A stretch of 64,000 bases of DNA, taken from Pseudomonas capsici. GTDB lineage: Bacteria; Pseudomonadota; Gammaproteobacteria; Pseudomonadales; Pseudomonadaceae. Both the position numbers and the translations under genes were made by a program. Below the pieces are notes generated by a model. That model was given only the letters and a program-made list of their open reading frames with translations. It was not told the origin of the DNA and did no database searches. The stretch lies in assembly GCF_017165765.1 (NCBI RefSeq), contig NZ_JAFGZD010000015.1, forward strand, positions 62,001 to 126,000, in the 5' to 3' direction. Below, piece by piece: positions 15,551-25,449 of this stretch. Positions within the stretch are counted from its first letter, which is position 1. Every line of letters starts with the position of its first letter.

Positions 15551-16759
15551 TTACGCAGGTTTTCCGGCAAACAGGCTGCCCAGCGCATCGCAGAACTTGC
15601 CGATATTGGCCTCGTTCAGCCCGGCCATGCATACCCGGCCACTGCGGATCAGGTACACGCCGTATTTTTCACGCAGCTCATCGACCTGCTCGGGGCTCAG
15701 GCCGGTGTAGCTGAACATGCCGCTCTGGCGAAGGATGAAGCTGAAATCACGGCTCGGGACTTTCTGCTCCAGTGCGCTCACCAGCTTCTGGCGCATGTCG
15801 ATGATGCGCAAGCGCATGCCTTCCACTTCACTCAACCATTCGTCGCGAAGTTGCGGGGTGTTGAGCACACGGGCGACCACATTCGCACCATGGGCAGGCG
15901 GGCTGGAGTAGTTGCGACGCACGGTGGCCTTGAGCTGCCCCAGCACGTTGGTGGCCGAAGCCGCATCATCGCAGACGATGGACAGACCGCCGACCCGCTC
16001 GCCATACAGGGAGAAGATTTTCGAGAACGAGTTGCTGATCACCGTGGTGATGCCAGCGCCGGCCATTGCCCTGATCGCATAGGCATCTTCATTCATGCCC
16101 TTGCCGAAGCCCTGATAGGCGATATCGAGGAACGGAATGAGCTGACGGTCCTTGATCAGCACGATCAGGCGGTCCCACTGCTCCACCGACAGGTCGGCAC
16201 CTGTGGGGTTGTGACAGCAAGGGTGCAGCAACACGATGCTGCGCGCCGGCAAGGTCTGCAGCTTGTTGAACATGGCTTCGAAGTTCACGCCACCGGTGCT
16301 GGAATCGAAGTACGGGTAAGTGTGGACCTTGAAGCCCGCACCACCGAACAGCGCAAGGTGGTTTTCCCACGTCGGGTCGCTGACCCAGACCTGGGATTCA
16401 GGGAACGCATATTTCAGGAAATCCGCACCGACCTTCAACGCCCCCGAGCCGCCCACGGTCTGGATGGTCGCCACACGGCCTTCAAGAAGGGCAGGATGAT
16501 CGGCACCGAACAGCAGGGTCTGCACCGCCTCGCGATAAGGAGCCAGGCCTTCCATCGGCAGATAAAGAGAAGCGGCCTGCTCGCTTTCGACCAGTTGCTG
16601 CTGGGCGCGCAGAGCGGCGGCCAGAGGCGGAATGCGCCCTTCGGCGTCGTAGTACAGACCGATACTGAGGTTGACCTTGTCCGCACGCGGGTCCTTCTGG
16701 AAGGTTTCCATCAGCGACAGGATCGGATCTCCGGCGTAGGGCTCTACGTGGGCTAGCAT
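15551..16759 (-). CDS. tyrB: Aromatic amino acid aminotransferase (class I, TyrB-like)
   Basis: A 402-residue PLP-dependent aminotransferase of the aspartate/aromatic subfamily. The Schiff-base Lys is K247 in ISNSFSKIFSLYGERVG; the cofactor-binding residues lie in HPCCHNPTGAD (179-189) and LDIAYQGFG (211-219). It interconverts aromatic amino acids (and Asp or Leu) with their 2-oxo acids. The ATG at 16759 has GAGGAG nine bases upstream, better than the TTG three codons before. The nearby aroP and Lrp regulator suggest an aromatic amino acid theme, but they are separately transcribed. An aspC-type specificity cannot be excluded from sequence alone. Confidence 0.9.
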   Translation of the reverse strand: MLAHVEPYAGDPILSLMETFQKDPRADKVNLSIGLYYDAEGRIPPLAAALRAQQQLVESEQAASLYLPMEGLAPYREAVQTLLFGADHPALLEGRVATIQTVGGSGALKVGADFLKYAFPESQVWVSDPTWENHLALFGGAGFKVHTYPYFDSSTGGVNFEAMFNKLQTLPARSIVLLHPCCHNPTGADLSVEQWDRLIVLIKDRQLIPFLDIAYQGFGKGMNEDAYAIRAMAGAGITTVISNSFSKIFSLYGERVGGLSIVCDDAASATNVLGQLKATVRRNYSSPPAHGANVVARVLNTPQLRDEWLSEVEGMRLRIIDMRQKLVSALEQKVPSRDFSFILRQSGMFSYTGLSPEQVDELREKYGVYLIRSGRVCMAGLNEANIGKFCDALGSLFAGKPA

Positions 16760-16786
16760 GCGCAACAACTCCTCTTGTTTAGTGAA

Positions 16787-17410
16787 TCAGGCCGAATAGC
16801 GATCGGATCGGTGGTTTTGCGCAATGATGAAATTCAGCAGCACGGCACCGACTATGGAAGCTACCAGAGTCGGCAGGCTGATGAACGTCAGGGAAGCGAC
16901 AAGCACGCAAATATCCACACCCATCTGCAGCCAGCCTGCCTTGAAACCATATTTATCCTGAAGGTACAGCGCAAGAATATTCACGCCACCCAGGCTGGCG
17001 CGGTGCCTGAACAGGATCAGAAAGCCCACCCCCAGAATCAGGTTGCCCAGCACCGAAGCATAAAAGGGCTGCAACTGATCGATATGGATGAACAAGGCGT
17101 GCTGATCGGAAAAGAAGGATACCAGCCCTACGGCACAAAAGGTCTTGAGCGTGAACAGCCAGCCCATCCGGCGAAAGGACAGGTAATAGAACGGCAGATT
17201 GAGGGTGAAGAACGCAACGCCGAAAGGCACGGCAAAAGTGTAATGAAAAAACAGGGCAATGCCCGCCGTACCGCCCGTCATGACGCCCGCCTGACGCAGC
17301 ATCAGCACGCTGAAGGAAATCAGGATAGTGGCAATGACCAGGGCAAATACGTCTTCCTGGGCCGAATGACGGGTATCAAGACGGTTGGGCACGGCGGTAT
17401 GGGTTGTCAT
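16787..17410 (-). CDS. YitT family membrane protein
   Basis: A 207-residue protein with five to six predicted membrane segments, including VFALVIATILISFSVLML and VAFFTLNLPFYYLS. The conserved GVMTGGTAGIALF motif (about residues 41-53) is that of the YitT/DUF161 family. The function of these integral inner-membrane proteins is not known. It sits 28 bases upstream of the aminotransferase on the same strand and may be co-transcribed with it. It carries no C-terminal DUF2179 domain, so it is the short form of the family. Confidence 0.87.
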   Translation of the reverse strand: MTTHTAVPNRLDTRHSAQEDVFALVIATILISFSVLMLRQAGVMTGGTAGIALFFHYTFAVPFGVAFFTLNLPFYYLSFRRMGWLFTLKTFCAVGLVSFFSDQHALFIHIDQLQPFYASVLGNLILGVGFLILFRHRASLGGVNILALYLQDKYGFKAGWLQMGVDICVLVASLTFISLPTLVASIVGAVLLNFIIAQNHRSDRYSA

Positions 17411-17621
17411 CAGGGCGCTCAGGCAGGATCGATGCAGGTGAATGACAGCGCTCTTGGTCCAACAGCGCCACGACTACTCACGATATGAGCACAAATCCTA
17501 CACAAAGCGACCGATGTTAGCCAACAAATACAACTTCACGCACACTAATAACAACAAGAACAATATATATGCATCATTTACGCACACCAATAACACTTGT
17601 GTGCCATAACAGTGCAGCGCT

Positions 17622-18086
17622 TTATACTGTCACCACACTGTTTTCCTTAAGACGCTCCAGAACAACAGCCGTCTTTATATGCGCAACACTGTCGCTTGCA
17701 GTAATACACTCCATCAACTTGTTGAGACTATCGAGGTCGGCAACAGCGACCTTGAGCGTATAATCCGCGTCCCCTGTCGTCTTGTAAGCGTCGATGATCG
17801 AACTGAGGTCGGCAACCAGTGCCTGGAATATCTCCCGGCATTGTGTGTTGTGGCTGACCAGGCGGACTTCGATCATTGCCAGAACCTCGCGGCTCAGCGC
17901 TTGCGGAGCGATGCGGGCGTGGTAGCCAAGGATCAGATGATCCTGTTCCAGACTGATTCTGCGACGCGAGCATTGCGATGCCGAAAGCCCGACCAGATCG
18001 CTCAGCTCCTGATTGGTCAGGCGGCCATTGGCCTGAAGCAGAGTCAGGATCTTCAGGTCGAAGTCGTCGATTTCATTCATTTTCAT
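17622..18086 (-). CDS. Lrp/AsnC family transcriptional regulator
   Basis: A 154-residue regulator with an N-terminal winged helix (LKILTLLQANGRLTNQELS and LVGLSASQCSRR, about 11-45) and a C-terminal RAM ligand-binding domain (YHARIAPQAL, then TTGDADYTLKVAVADL). Members sense amino acids. It is divergent from aroP, with 178 bases between their starts, so aroP is its likely target; this is inferred from position. The start is uncertain: ATG codons exist at 18086 and 18080, and neither has a clear ribosome binding site. The long AT-rich stretch after its stop codon (17411-17621) holds no gene. Confidence 0.9.
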   Translation of the reverse strand: MKMNEIDDFDLKILTLLQANGRLTNQELSDLVGLSASQCSRRRISLEQDHLILGYHARIAPQALSREVLAMIEVRLVSHNTQCREIFQALVADLSSIIDAYKTTGDADYTLKVAVADLDSLNKLMECITASDSVAHIKTAVVLERLKENSVVTV

Positions 18087-18264
18087 TGAGGGCAATCGCT
18101 CGTACCAGAGAGTTCAGGCCGGGAAGCCTATCAGTTTCAAAGCATCAACAGCGACCGCCCGAAGTGCACAAGATAGATGGCACCTGTCTTGCAATCGAGG
18201 CCAATCGTAAAGCCAATGATGGCCATACCAGCCGATCCGTTATCAATACTTGCAGGGATTTTCA

Positions 18265-19650
18265 ATGACCCAATCAACGCCGCCCGATCAACTGCATCGG
18301 GGTTTGAAGAATCGGCATATCCAACTGATCGCGCTGGGTGGCGCTATCGGTACGGGGTTGTTTCTAGGAATTGCTCATACCGTCAGCATGGCTGGCCCTT
18401 CGGTGATTCTGGGTTATGCGATTGCCGGCCTGATCGCATTTTTCATCATGCGCCAACTGGGTGAGATGGTGGTCGAGGAGCCGGTCGCCGGAACCTTCAG
18501 TCACTTCGCCAACAAATACTGGGGCAACTTTGCAGGCTTCATGTCCGGCTGGAACTACTGGGTCCTGTATGTGCTGGTCGGCATGGCCGAACTTACTGCG
18601 GTGGGCATGTACGTTCAGTACTGGTGGCCGGACGTCCCGACCTGGGTTTCGGCAGCCGTGTTCTTTGTGATCATCAACCTGATCAACCTCAGCAGCGTAA
18701 AGCTCTACGGTGAAATGGAGTTCTGGTTCTCCATCATCAAAGTGCTGGCCATCGTCGGCATGATTGTCTTCGGCGCCTATCTGCTGGCCAGCGGTAATGG
18801 CGGCCCTGACGCCTCCGTAGCCAACCTGTGGCAATACGGCGGGTTCTTTCCCAATGGGGTCGGCGGACTGGTGATGGCCATGGCCTTTATCATGTTTTCG
18901 TTCGGCGGCCTGGAGCTGATCGGCATCACTGCAGCCGAAGCGCAGGATCCTCAGCGCAGCATTCCACGCGCAACCAATCAGGTGATCTACCGCATTCTGC
19001 TGTTCTACGTGGGCGCACTGGTGGTTCTGCTGTGCCTGTACCCCTGGCAGAAAGTGGTGACCGGCGGCAGTCCTTTCGTGATGATCTTCCATGAGCTGGA
19101 CAGCAATGTGGTCGCAACCGTACTTAACGTCGTGGTCCTGACGGCCGCGCTGTCGGTCTATAACAGTTGCGTCTACAGCAACAGCCGGATGATGTTCGGT
19201 CTGGCCAGACAGGGCAATGCGCCCAAGGCGATGCTCAAGATCAATGCCCGCGGCGTACCGGTCAATGCCCTGGCGATTTCGGCGCTGTCTACGGGCACCT
19301 GCGTACTGATCAACTACCTGATGCCGGAACAGGCCTTCAAACTGCTGATGGCACTGGTGGTATCGGCTCTGGTACTCAACTGGGTCATCATCACCATTAC
19401 CCACCTGAAGTTCCGCAATGCCAAGCGTCAGGCCAACGAAACCACGCTGTTCAAGAGCTGGGGCTATCCGGCCACCAACTACATCTGCCTGGCTTTCCTG
19501 GTCGGTATTCTGGCAATCATGCTGTTCACACCGGGCATCAGCATTTCGGTGTACATGCTGCCGGTCTGGCTGATCGCGCTGGGTGTAGCCTACGCCATCA
19601 AGTCCCGCAGCACACCTGCTGCCTTCGCGGACGAATCGGCCACCCGATAA
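18265..19650 (+). CDS. aroP: AroP-type aromatic amino acid permease (APC superfamily)
   Basis: A 461-residue permease with about 12 membrane spans, strikingly close to E. coli AroP by eye: GLKNRHIQLIALGGAIGTGLF at the start, FIMRQLGEMVVEEPVAG, SGWNYWVLYVLVGMAELTAVG, GLELIGITAAEA, and LSVYNSCVYSNSRM. It imports Phe, Tyr and Trp with protons. The ATG at 18265 follows AGGG (18254-18257) at a workable distance and gives the usual short cytoplasmic N-terminus. It is divergent from the Lrp-type regulator and ends at a strong bidirectional terminator. Confidence 0.9.
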   Translation: MTQSTPPDQLHRGLKNRHIQLIALGGAIGTGLFLGIAHTVSMAGPSVILGYAIAGLIAFFIMRQLGEMVVEEPVAGTFSHFANKYWGNFAGFMSGWNYWVLYVLVGMAELTAVGMYVQYWWPDVPTWVSAAVFFVIINLINLSSVKLYGEMEFWFSIIKVLAIVGMIVFGAYLLASGNGGPDASVANLWQYGGFFPNGVGGLVMAMAFIMFSFGGLELIGITAAEAQDPQRSIPRATNQVIYRILLFYVGALVVLLCLYPWQKVVTGGSPFVMIFHELDSNVVATVLNVVVLTAALSVYNSCVYSNSRMMFGLARQGNAPKAMLKINARGVPVNALAISALSTGTCVLINYLMPEQAFKLLMALVVSALVLNWVIITITHLKFRNAKRQANETTLFKSWGYPATNYICLAFLVGILAIMLFTPGISISVYMLPVWLIALGVAYAIKSRSTPAAFADESATR

Positions 19651-19667
19651 ACGCAACAGGCATAAAA

Positions 19668-19703
19668 AAAGCGCTTGCACGTCCTGTGCAAGCGCTTTCT
19701 TTT
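19668..19703. terminator. Bidirectional terminator between aroP and the OFA transporter
   Basis: A 13-base perfect stem AAAGCGCTTGCAC / GTGCAAGCGCTTT (19668-19680, 19686-19698) with A-run before and T-rich run after serves both convergent genes. Confidence 0.93.
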
Positions 19704-19715
19704 TAACCGACTGTT

Positions 19716-21377
19716 TTAGTGAAACAGTACGGCTGTCTTTTGCAGGGTGACCCACACGCCCCACGCCAGAGGAACGCCGACCGCCAGCCAGGCCAGAATG
19801 ACCAGTGGCTTGCTGCCTTCAGATGCTTTCCACTCCAGAGAAGTGGTTGGAACAGCGTTCTTGTCATGGCCGATGGCTTGCTCGGCAGCCAGTTCGGCAT
19901 CAGTCATGAAGTACTTGTCGGCAACCGGACGAATCAGCAGGTTGCAGATGAAGCCCAGGACCAGCATGCCAGCGAGGATGTACAGCGTGATGTCGTAGGC
20001 TGCAGCGCGGGCAACGCCGTGGCTGAGCTGGTATTCACGCAGGTAGTTGACCAGCACCGGACCCAGTACACCGGCAGCAGCCCATGCGGTCAGCAGACGA
20101 CCGTGGATTGCACCGACCATTTGCGTACCGAACAGGTCGGCCAGGTAGGCAGGAACGGTCGCGAAACCACCGCCGTACATCGACAGCACGATACAGAAGG
20201 CACCCACGAACAGCGCGATGCTGCCGATGTGGCTCAGGGTAGGAACCGATGCATACAGCACGAAGCCCAGGGCAAAGAACACGAAGTAAGTTGCCTTGCG
20301 ACCGATGTAGTCGGAGCACGAAGCCCAGAAGAAACGACCACCGATATTGAACAGGCTCAACAGACCGGTGAAGCCTGCCGCGATGGCAGCAATGGCTTTC
20401 AGTTGATCGGCATTCAGTTGGCTGAAGGTCAGATCATTGCCCAGCAGTTTACCGGCGAACACTTCCTGCAGCAGTGGCGAAGCCATACCCAGAATACCGA
20501 TACCGGCCGAAACGTTCAGGCACAGCACCAACCATACCAGACGGAATTGCGGAGTTTTCCAGGCCACGCTGACGTGCACGTGACGATTGGTGATCATTGC
20601 GTTGCTGGCCTTCTTGGCAGGAGCAGTCCAGCCTTCAGGTTTCCAGCCAGTCGGTGGAACGCGATAGCCCAGAGCACCGCCGATCATGAAGATGAAGTAA
20701 ATCACCGCCATCACCACGAAGCTCTGCCATACGCCAACGCTTTCAGCGGAAGCGAAGTAGCCCATCAGAGCGGTTGCCAGAGGAGCACCGACCATCGCGC
20801 CGCCGCCGAAGCCCATGATCGCCATGCCGGTCGCCATGCCGCGCTTGTCCGGGAACCACTTGATCAGGGTTGAAACGGGGGAGATATAACCCAGACCCAG
20901 ACCGATACCGCCGATCACACCGGAACCGAGCCACATCAGCCAGATCTGGTGCGTGTAGATACCGAGCGCGGAGATCAGCAGACCGCCACACCAGCACAGA
21001 GCCGAAACCACACCGGCCTTGCGCGGACCTGCGTGTTCGAGCCAGCCACCCCAGATGGCAGCAGAGCAGCCCAGGAAGATGAAGAACAGTGTGTAGATCC
21101 AGCCCAGCATGGAGATCTGCCAGTCACAGGTCGACGAGAAGATCTGTGCGAAGAAGCCCATGTCAGGTGTGCAGGCAACCGGTGCCGAAATACCGATGGC
21201 CTTGGAAAGCGGCAACCAGAATACCGAGAAGCCATAAGCCATACCGATGCAAAGGTGGATTGCCAAAGCAGCGGGCGGAACCAGCCAGCGGTTGAAACCG
21301 GGCTTGGCGATGATACGTTCCTTGGACAAGAACGCGGGTTGAGCGGCAGCGCCGCCCAAAGCTGTACTTGTGCTCAT
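19716..21377 (-). CDS. OFA (oxalate/formate antiporter) family MFS transporter
   Basis: A 553-residue carrier with 12-13 membrane segments. Motifs are IHLCIGMAYGFSVFWLPLSKA near the N-terminus, MLGWIYTLFFIFLG, GGIGLGLGYISPVS, WFPDKRGMATGMAIMGFGGG and NIGGRFFWASCSDYIGRK, matching the OFA branch (relatives of OxlT and of YhjX-type carriers). An insert near residues 66-85 carries two cysteines (ACTPDMGF, STCDWQ), a feature of the long bacterial version. The substrate is unknown; oxalate, formate or pyruvate-like monocarboxylates are possible. It stands alone, converging on aroP. Confidence 0.85.
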   Translation of the reverse strand: MSTSTALGGAAAQPAFLSKERIIAKPGFNRWLVPPAALAIHLCIGMAYGFSVFWLPLSKAIGISAPVACTPDMGFFAQIFSSTCDWQISMLGWIYTLFFIFLGCSAAIWGGWLEHAGPRKAGVVSALCWCGGLLISALGIYTHQIWLMWLGSGVIGGIGLGLGYISPVSTLIKWFPDKRGMATGMAIMGFGGGAMVGAPLATALMGYFASAESVGVWQSFVVMAVIYFIFMIGGALGYRVPPTGWKPEGWTAPAKKASNAMITNRHVHVSVAWKTPQFRLVWLVLCLNVSAGIGILGMASPLLQEVFAGKLLGNDLTFSQLNADQLKAIAAIAAGFTGLLSLFNIGGRFFWASCSDYIGRKATYFVFFALGFVLYASVPTLSHIGSIALFVGAFCIVLSMYGGGFATVPAYLADLFGTQMVGAIHGRLLTAWAAAGVLGPVLVNYLREYQLSHGVARAAAYDITLYILAGMLVLGFICNLLIRPVADKYFMTDAELAAEQAIGHDKNAVPTTSLEWKASEGSKPLVILAWLAVGVPLAWGVWVTLQKTAVLFH

Positions 21378-21635
21378 TGTGATTACCCCCAGATGTGTAA
21401 TGCTCGCAGGACTAATGCGCTGGCCCGCTCACAGTCTCCATGCCATACGGCCATGACTGTTTTATTGGCGGTAGTTCCAGAGGCGTGGCAAAAGGCCGCA
21501 CCTGACCAGCGATGGCGAGAGACTAACACTTACCAAGGGCCGTAAGTATCTTGTTACATCAATTATTATTTCCACAATCCATGCCATCTATGAAGTAATA
21601 GACACAATCAATTGCAGACAGAGGAAACAGATAGA

Positions 21636-22040
21636 ATGCCGGTCTTAGTTGGGATAATTAATTCCCCCACTTATCAGGATCAGGAAGATCTGCAAAAGAT
21701 ATATCGCGACGCACCGCAGTGGCTGTTTTCGCCCTTCAGCGATGCGGCGCAATTGATTGAAACAACCCTGAGTGACGGAACACTTCTGGCGGGACGCTTC
21801 AATGACCGGCTGCTGGGCGCTGCACGTCTGGAGCAGGCAGGCGATGTCTGGCGACTGTCGCATCTTTGCGTGCGTGCCCTCACCCGGCGGCGCGGTGTGG
21901 CAGAGCGACTGGTGGCTCATGCACAGAAATCGGCCCGCCATGCCGGTTGCGAACTACGCTTGCAGACAACCGCCGAGCTTCCTGAAGTCCTGGCCCTTGC
22001 GGCCAAGCTCAAGGTGCCGCTGGAAATCGCAAGAATCTGA
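21636..22040 (+). CDS. GNAT-fold PanZ/PanM-like protein
   Basis: A 134-residue protein with a minimal GNAT domain: LAGRFNDRLLGAARL (about residues 50-64), then LSHLCVRALTRRRGVAERLVAHA, which contains the acetyl-CoA-binding RRRGVA loop. The arrangement DLQKIY, then RFNxRLLxAxRL, then VRxLTRRRGV resembles E. coli PanM/PanZ, which binds acetyl-CoA and promotes PanD cleavage and regulation. I infer an acetyl-CoA sensor of that type, with a generic acetyltransferase as alternative. The ATG at 21636 with GAGGA ten bases before is preferred over a more upstream start. It is not clearly in an operon with asmA. Confidence 0.7.
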   Translation: MPVLVGIINSPTYQDQEDLQKIYRDAPQWLFSPFSDAAQLIETTLSDGTLLAGRFNDRLLGAARLEQAGDVWRLSHLCVRALTRRRGVAERLVAHAQKSARHAGCELRLQTTAELPEVLALAAKLKVPLEIARI

Positions 22041-22138
22041 CCCCGCGCAGCAGCCCATGGCATCCAAGGCCCCCGACACTCGCCAGAGCGGTATACTCGT
22101 GGGCTATTTTTTGAACGATCGATAACAAGGACTCGCCC

Positions 22139-24367
22139 ATGAAAGCGTTCGGCAAAATCCTGGGACTGTTTATTCTCGGGTTGTTGCTGATCATCGTGGC
22201 TCTCGGCTTCGCCTTGACCCATCTGTTTGATCCCAACGACTACAAAGACGAGATTCGCCAACTGGCACGCGACAAGGCAAACGTCGAGCTGACGCTCAAT
22301 GGCGACATCGGCTGGAGCCTGTTTCCCTGGCTGGGCCTTGAGTTGCATGACGCCAGCGTCGCAACCCTGAGCGCCCCCACGACGCCATTTGCCGACCTGC
22401 AGATGCTCGGGTTATCGGTTCGTGTACTGCCGCTGTTGCGCCGCGAAGTACAGATGAGCGACGTGCGGGTTGAAGGCCTGAACCTGCGCCTCAACCGCGA
22501 TGAAAACGGCCATGGCAACTGGGAAGACATCGGCAAGCCTGTCACCGCGACCACGCCGACACCCGAGCAGCCAGCAGGCACAACGCCTGTCCCGCCAGCG
22601 GACAAGACGGAAAGACCTTCGCGCCCCATCAAACTGGATATCGACAGCCTGACGGTCAACAACGCCCGGGTTGAATACACCGATGTCCGCAAAGGCCGGA
22701 CCCTCACTGCAGAAAGCATTCAATTGAGCACCGGTGCCGTCCGGGAAGCCTCGGACATTCCGGTCAAACTCACGGCGTTCCTCAGCACCAACCAGCCGGT
22801 TGTACGCATCAGGACCGAACTGGTAGGCGACGTGCGTCTTGATCGCGCCCTCAAGCGCTATCAATTCGAAGATATGCGCCTGTCGGGCGAAGTCGCTGGC
22901 GAGCCCTTGCAGGGCAAGACCGTAACCTTCGCTGCCCAGGGGCAACTGCTGGTCGACCTCGCCGCCAACATCGCGGAATGGAACAGCCTCAAGATTTCCG
23001 CCAACCAGTTGCGCGCCCTTGGCGAGCTGCGTGCCCGCGATCTGGACAAGACCCCGCAGATCAGCGGCGGCCTGTCCATCGCCCAGCTCGATGTGCGCAC
23101 CTTCTTCGACAATATCGGCCACCCGCTGCCAGCCATGGCTGACGGCGCGCTGAGCAAGGTCGAAATGGTCACCCGCCTGAACGGCACGCCGAACAGCCTG
23201 GCGCTCGAAGAACTCAACCTCAAGGTCGATGACAGTACCTTCACGGGCCGCGTCGCCATTGACGACTTCGCCAGGCAGGCACTGCGCCTGCAACTCAAGG
23301 CCGACATCTTCGATGCCGACCGCTATCGCCCGGCCGAGAGCGAAGAAAGCAAAGGCGCCAAGGCAGCGCGTCAGTCCGAAGTACAAAGCGGTGAAGCCGC
23401 CGCTCTCGCCGGTAACACGCCACTGCCGGACCAGCCTACCAAGGCCGCCTGGAGCACAGCCAAGCTGCTGCCTCTCGAGCGTCTGCGCACTCTCGATGTC
23501 CAGGCCGACCTGAACTTCGGCAAACTGACCCTCGACAAACTGCCTATCGACAATGCCGTGCTCACCACCCAGGCACAGAACGGCGTCATCAGCGTCGAAA
23601 GCCTGCGTGGCGATCTCTATAACGGCAACTTCGACATCAAGGGCAACCTCGACGCCCGCCAGGACATCCCTGTTGTCAGCGTACAGGCCAAGGCCAACAA
23701 GGTTCCGGTCGAGCGTCTCCTGCAAAGCCAGGGGCAGACACCTCCGGTCAAAGGCCTGATGAACCTCAACAGCGACCTGACCGGCAAGGGCAACAGCGAA
23801 AAAGCCCTGATCGACAGCCTCAACGGCACGGCCAGTTTTGTGCTCAACAATGGCGTGCTGGTCAACGCCAACCTTGAACAGCAACTGTGCCAGGGCATCT
23901 CGACCCTCAACCGCAAGACGCTCAGCGGCGAACCTCGCGGCAAGGACACGCCCTTCCAGCAGCTCAATGGCAACCTGACCATCCGCAATGGCGTGGCCAG
24001 CAACCCTGACCTCAAGGCGCGCATTCCGGGTCTGACCGTCAACGGCAACGGCGATGTCGACCTGCGCGTGCTGGGCATGAACTATCGCCTGGGCATCATC
24101 ATCGAAGGCGACAAGAGCGAGATGCCGGACCCGGCCTGCGAGGTCAACCCGCGCTATGTTGGCATCGAATGGCCGATACAGTGCCGCGGCCCGCTGGAAC
24201 TGGGTGCCAAGGCCTGCCGTCTCGACAAGGAAGGCATCGGCCAGATAGCAGCCAGATTGGCCGGCGACAGGATCAGCGAAAAGCTCGAAGAAAAACTGGA
24301 CGAGAAGCTGGGTGACAAGGTCAATCCGGAACTCAAGGACGCCCTCAAGAACCTGTTCAAACGATGA
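22139..24367 (+). CDS. asmA: AsmA family inner-membrane-anchored protein
   Basis: A 742-residue protein with one N-terminal membrane anchor (residues about 7-27, ILGLFILGLLLIIVALGFAL) and a large periplasmic portion. The N-terminal AsmA signature FDPNDYKDEIRQLARDKA and GDIGWSLFPWLGLEL, plus C-terminal KGLMNLNSDLTGKG and FVLNNGVLVNANLEQQLC, fit AsmA. These proteins have bridge-like folds implicated in lipid transport and outer-membrane assembly. A Pro/Thr-rich linker occurs near residues 138-160. Its stop overlaps the mutY start (ATGA), so asmA-mutY-yggX are one transcript. Confidence 0.92.
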   Translation: MKAFGKILGLFILGLLLIIVALGFALTHLFDPNDYKDEIRQLARDKANVELTLNGDIGWSLFPWLGLELHDASVATLSAPTTPFADLQMLGLSVRVLPLLRREVQMSDVRVEGLNLRLNRDENGHGNWEDIGKPVTATTPTPEQPAGTTPVPPADKTERPSRPIKLDIDSLTVNNARVEYTDVRKGRTLTAESIQLSTGAVREASDIPVKLTAFLSTNQPVVRIRTELVGDVRLDRALKRYQFEDMRLSGEVAGEPLQGKTVTFAAQGQLLVDLAANIAEWNSLKISANQLRALGELRARDLDKTPQISGGLSIAQLDVRTFFDNIGHPLPAMADGALSKVEMVTRLNGTPNSLALEELNLKVDDSTFTGRVAIDDFARQALRLQLKADIFDADRYRPAESEESKGAKAARQSEVQSGEAAALAGNTPLPDQPTKAAWSTAKLLPLERLRTLDVQADLNFGKLTLDKLPIDNAVLTTQAQNGVISVESLRGDLYNGNFDIKGNLDARQDIPVVSVQAKANKVPVERLLQSQGQTPPVKGLMNLNSDLTGKGNSEKALIDSLNGTASFVLNNGVLVNANLEQQLCQGISTLNRKTLSGEPRGKDTPFQQLNGNLTIRNGVASNPDLKARIPGLTVNGNGDVDLRVLGMNYRLGIIIEGDKSEMPDPACEVNPRYVGIEWPIQCRGPLELGAKACRLDKEGIGQIAARLAGDRISEKLEEKLDEKLGDKVNPELKDALKNLFKR

Positions 24368-25449
24368 GAGCCGATTCTGCAATGCAACCCGAGCAATTCT
24401 CCCAGGCAGTACTGAACTGGTACGACCGCCATGGCAGACACGATCTGCCATGGCAGCAAGGCATTACTCCGTACCGGGTGTGGGTGTCGGAAATCATGCT
24501 GCAACAGACTCAGGTCAGCACGGTGCTGAACTACTTCGACCGCTTCATGGAAGCACTGCCCACCGTTCAGGCACTGGCTGAAGCGCCGGAAGACGAAGTG
24601 CTGCATCTGTGGACCGGGCTTGGTTACTACACCCGCGCCCGCAACCTGCAGAAGACCGCAAAAATAGTGGTTGCCGATCACGGCGGCGAGTTTCCTCGCG
24701 ATGTGGAACAACTCACCCTGCTGCCCGGCATCGGCCTGTCGACGGCAGGTGCCATTGCCAGCCTGAGCATGGGAATTCGTGCGCCGATCCTCGACGGCAA
24801 CGTCAAGCGCGTCCTCGCACGTTACACCGCTCAGGAAGGCTACCCGGGCGAACCGAGGGTCGCCAAACAGCTATGGGCCACCGCCGAACGTTTCACGCCC
24901 CACAGCCGCGTGAACAACTACACCCAGGCGATGATGGATCTGGGCGCGACACTCTGCACTCGCAGCAAACCCAGTTGCCTGCTCTGCCCGCTGGAGCGTG
25001 GCTGCGAAGCGCACCTGCTGGGCCTGGAAACCCGCTATCCGGTCCCCAAGCCACGCAAGACCGTCCCGCAGAAGCGCACCCTCATGCCGATGCTCGCCAA
25101 CCGCGATGGCGCGATCCTGCTTTATCGCCGTCCTTCCAGCGGTTTGTGGGGCGGTCTGTGGAGCCTGCCGGAGCTGGATGACTTCAACGACCTAAAGGAC
25201 CTGGCGCTGCAGCACTCCCTGGAACTGGGCCAGCACCATGAACTGCCGGGGCTGGTCCACACCTTCAGCCATTTTCAGCTGAGCATCGAACCCTGGCTGG
25301 TACAGGTCCAGGAGTCTGCCCATCACGTGGCCGAAGCCGACTGGCTCTGGTATAACCTCGCCACCCCGCCGCGCCTGGGCCTCGCCGCCCCGGTGAAAAA
25401 GCTGCTCAAACGCGCGGCCGACGTATTGAATGCAGGAGAGTCGTCATGA
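24364..25449 (+). CDS. mutY: Adenine DNA glycosylase MutY
   Basis: A 361-residue base-excision enzyme removing adenine opposite 8-oxoguanine. Catalytic E43 is in VSEIMLQQTQ; the helix-hairpin-helix is LPGIGLSTAGAIAS (120-133) with D144 in ILDGNVKRV; the iron-sulfur cluster is C-x6-C-x2-C-x5-C in the TLCTRSKPSC-LLCPLERGC region. A C-terminal NUDIX-like 8-oxoG recognition domain follows (about 235-350, GLWGGLWSLPEL). The start overlaps asmA by ATGA; an internal ATG six codons on is an alternative. The gene overlaps yggX in turn. Confidence 0.97.
   Translation: MRADSAMQPEQFSQAVLNWYDRHGRHDLPWQQGITPYRVWVSEIMLQQTQVSTVLNYFDRFMEALPTVQALAEAPEDEVLHLWTGLGYYTRARNLQKTAKIVVADHGGEFPRDVEQLTLLPGIGLSTAGAIASLSMGIRAPILDGNVKRVLARYTAQEGYPGEPRVAKQLWATAERFTPHSRVNNYTQAMMDLGATLCTRSKPSCLLCPLERGCEAHLLGLETRYPVPKPRKTVPQKRTLMPMLANRDGAILLYRRPSSGLWGGLWSLPELDDFNDLKDLALQHSLELGQHHELPGLVHTFSHFQLSIEPWLVQVQESAHHVAEADWLWYNLATPPRLGLAAPVKKLLKRAADVLNAGESS

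Noticed and set aside
22412..24451. Minus-strand frame of 679 codons opposite asmA
   Set aside because: It is antisense to asmA, without ribosome binding site or family match.
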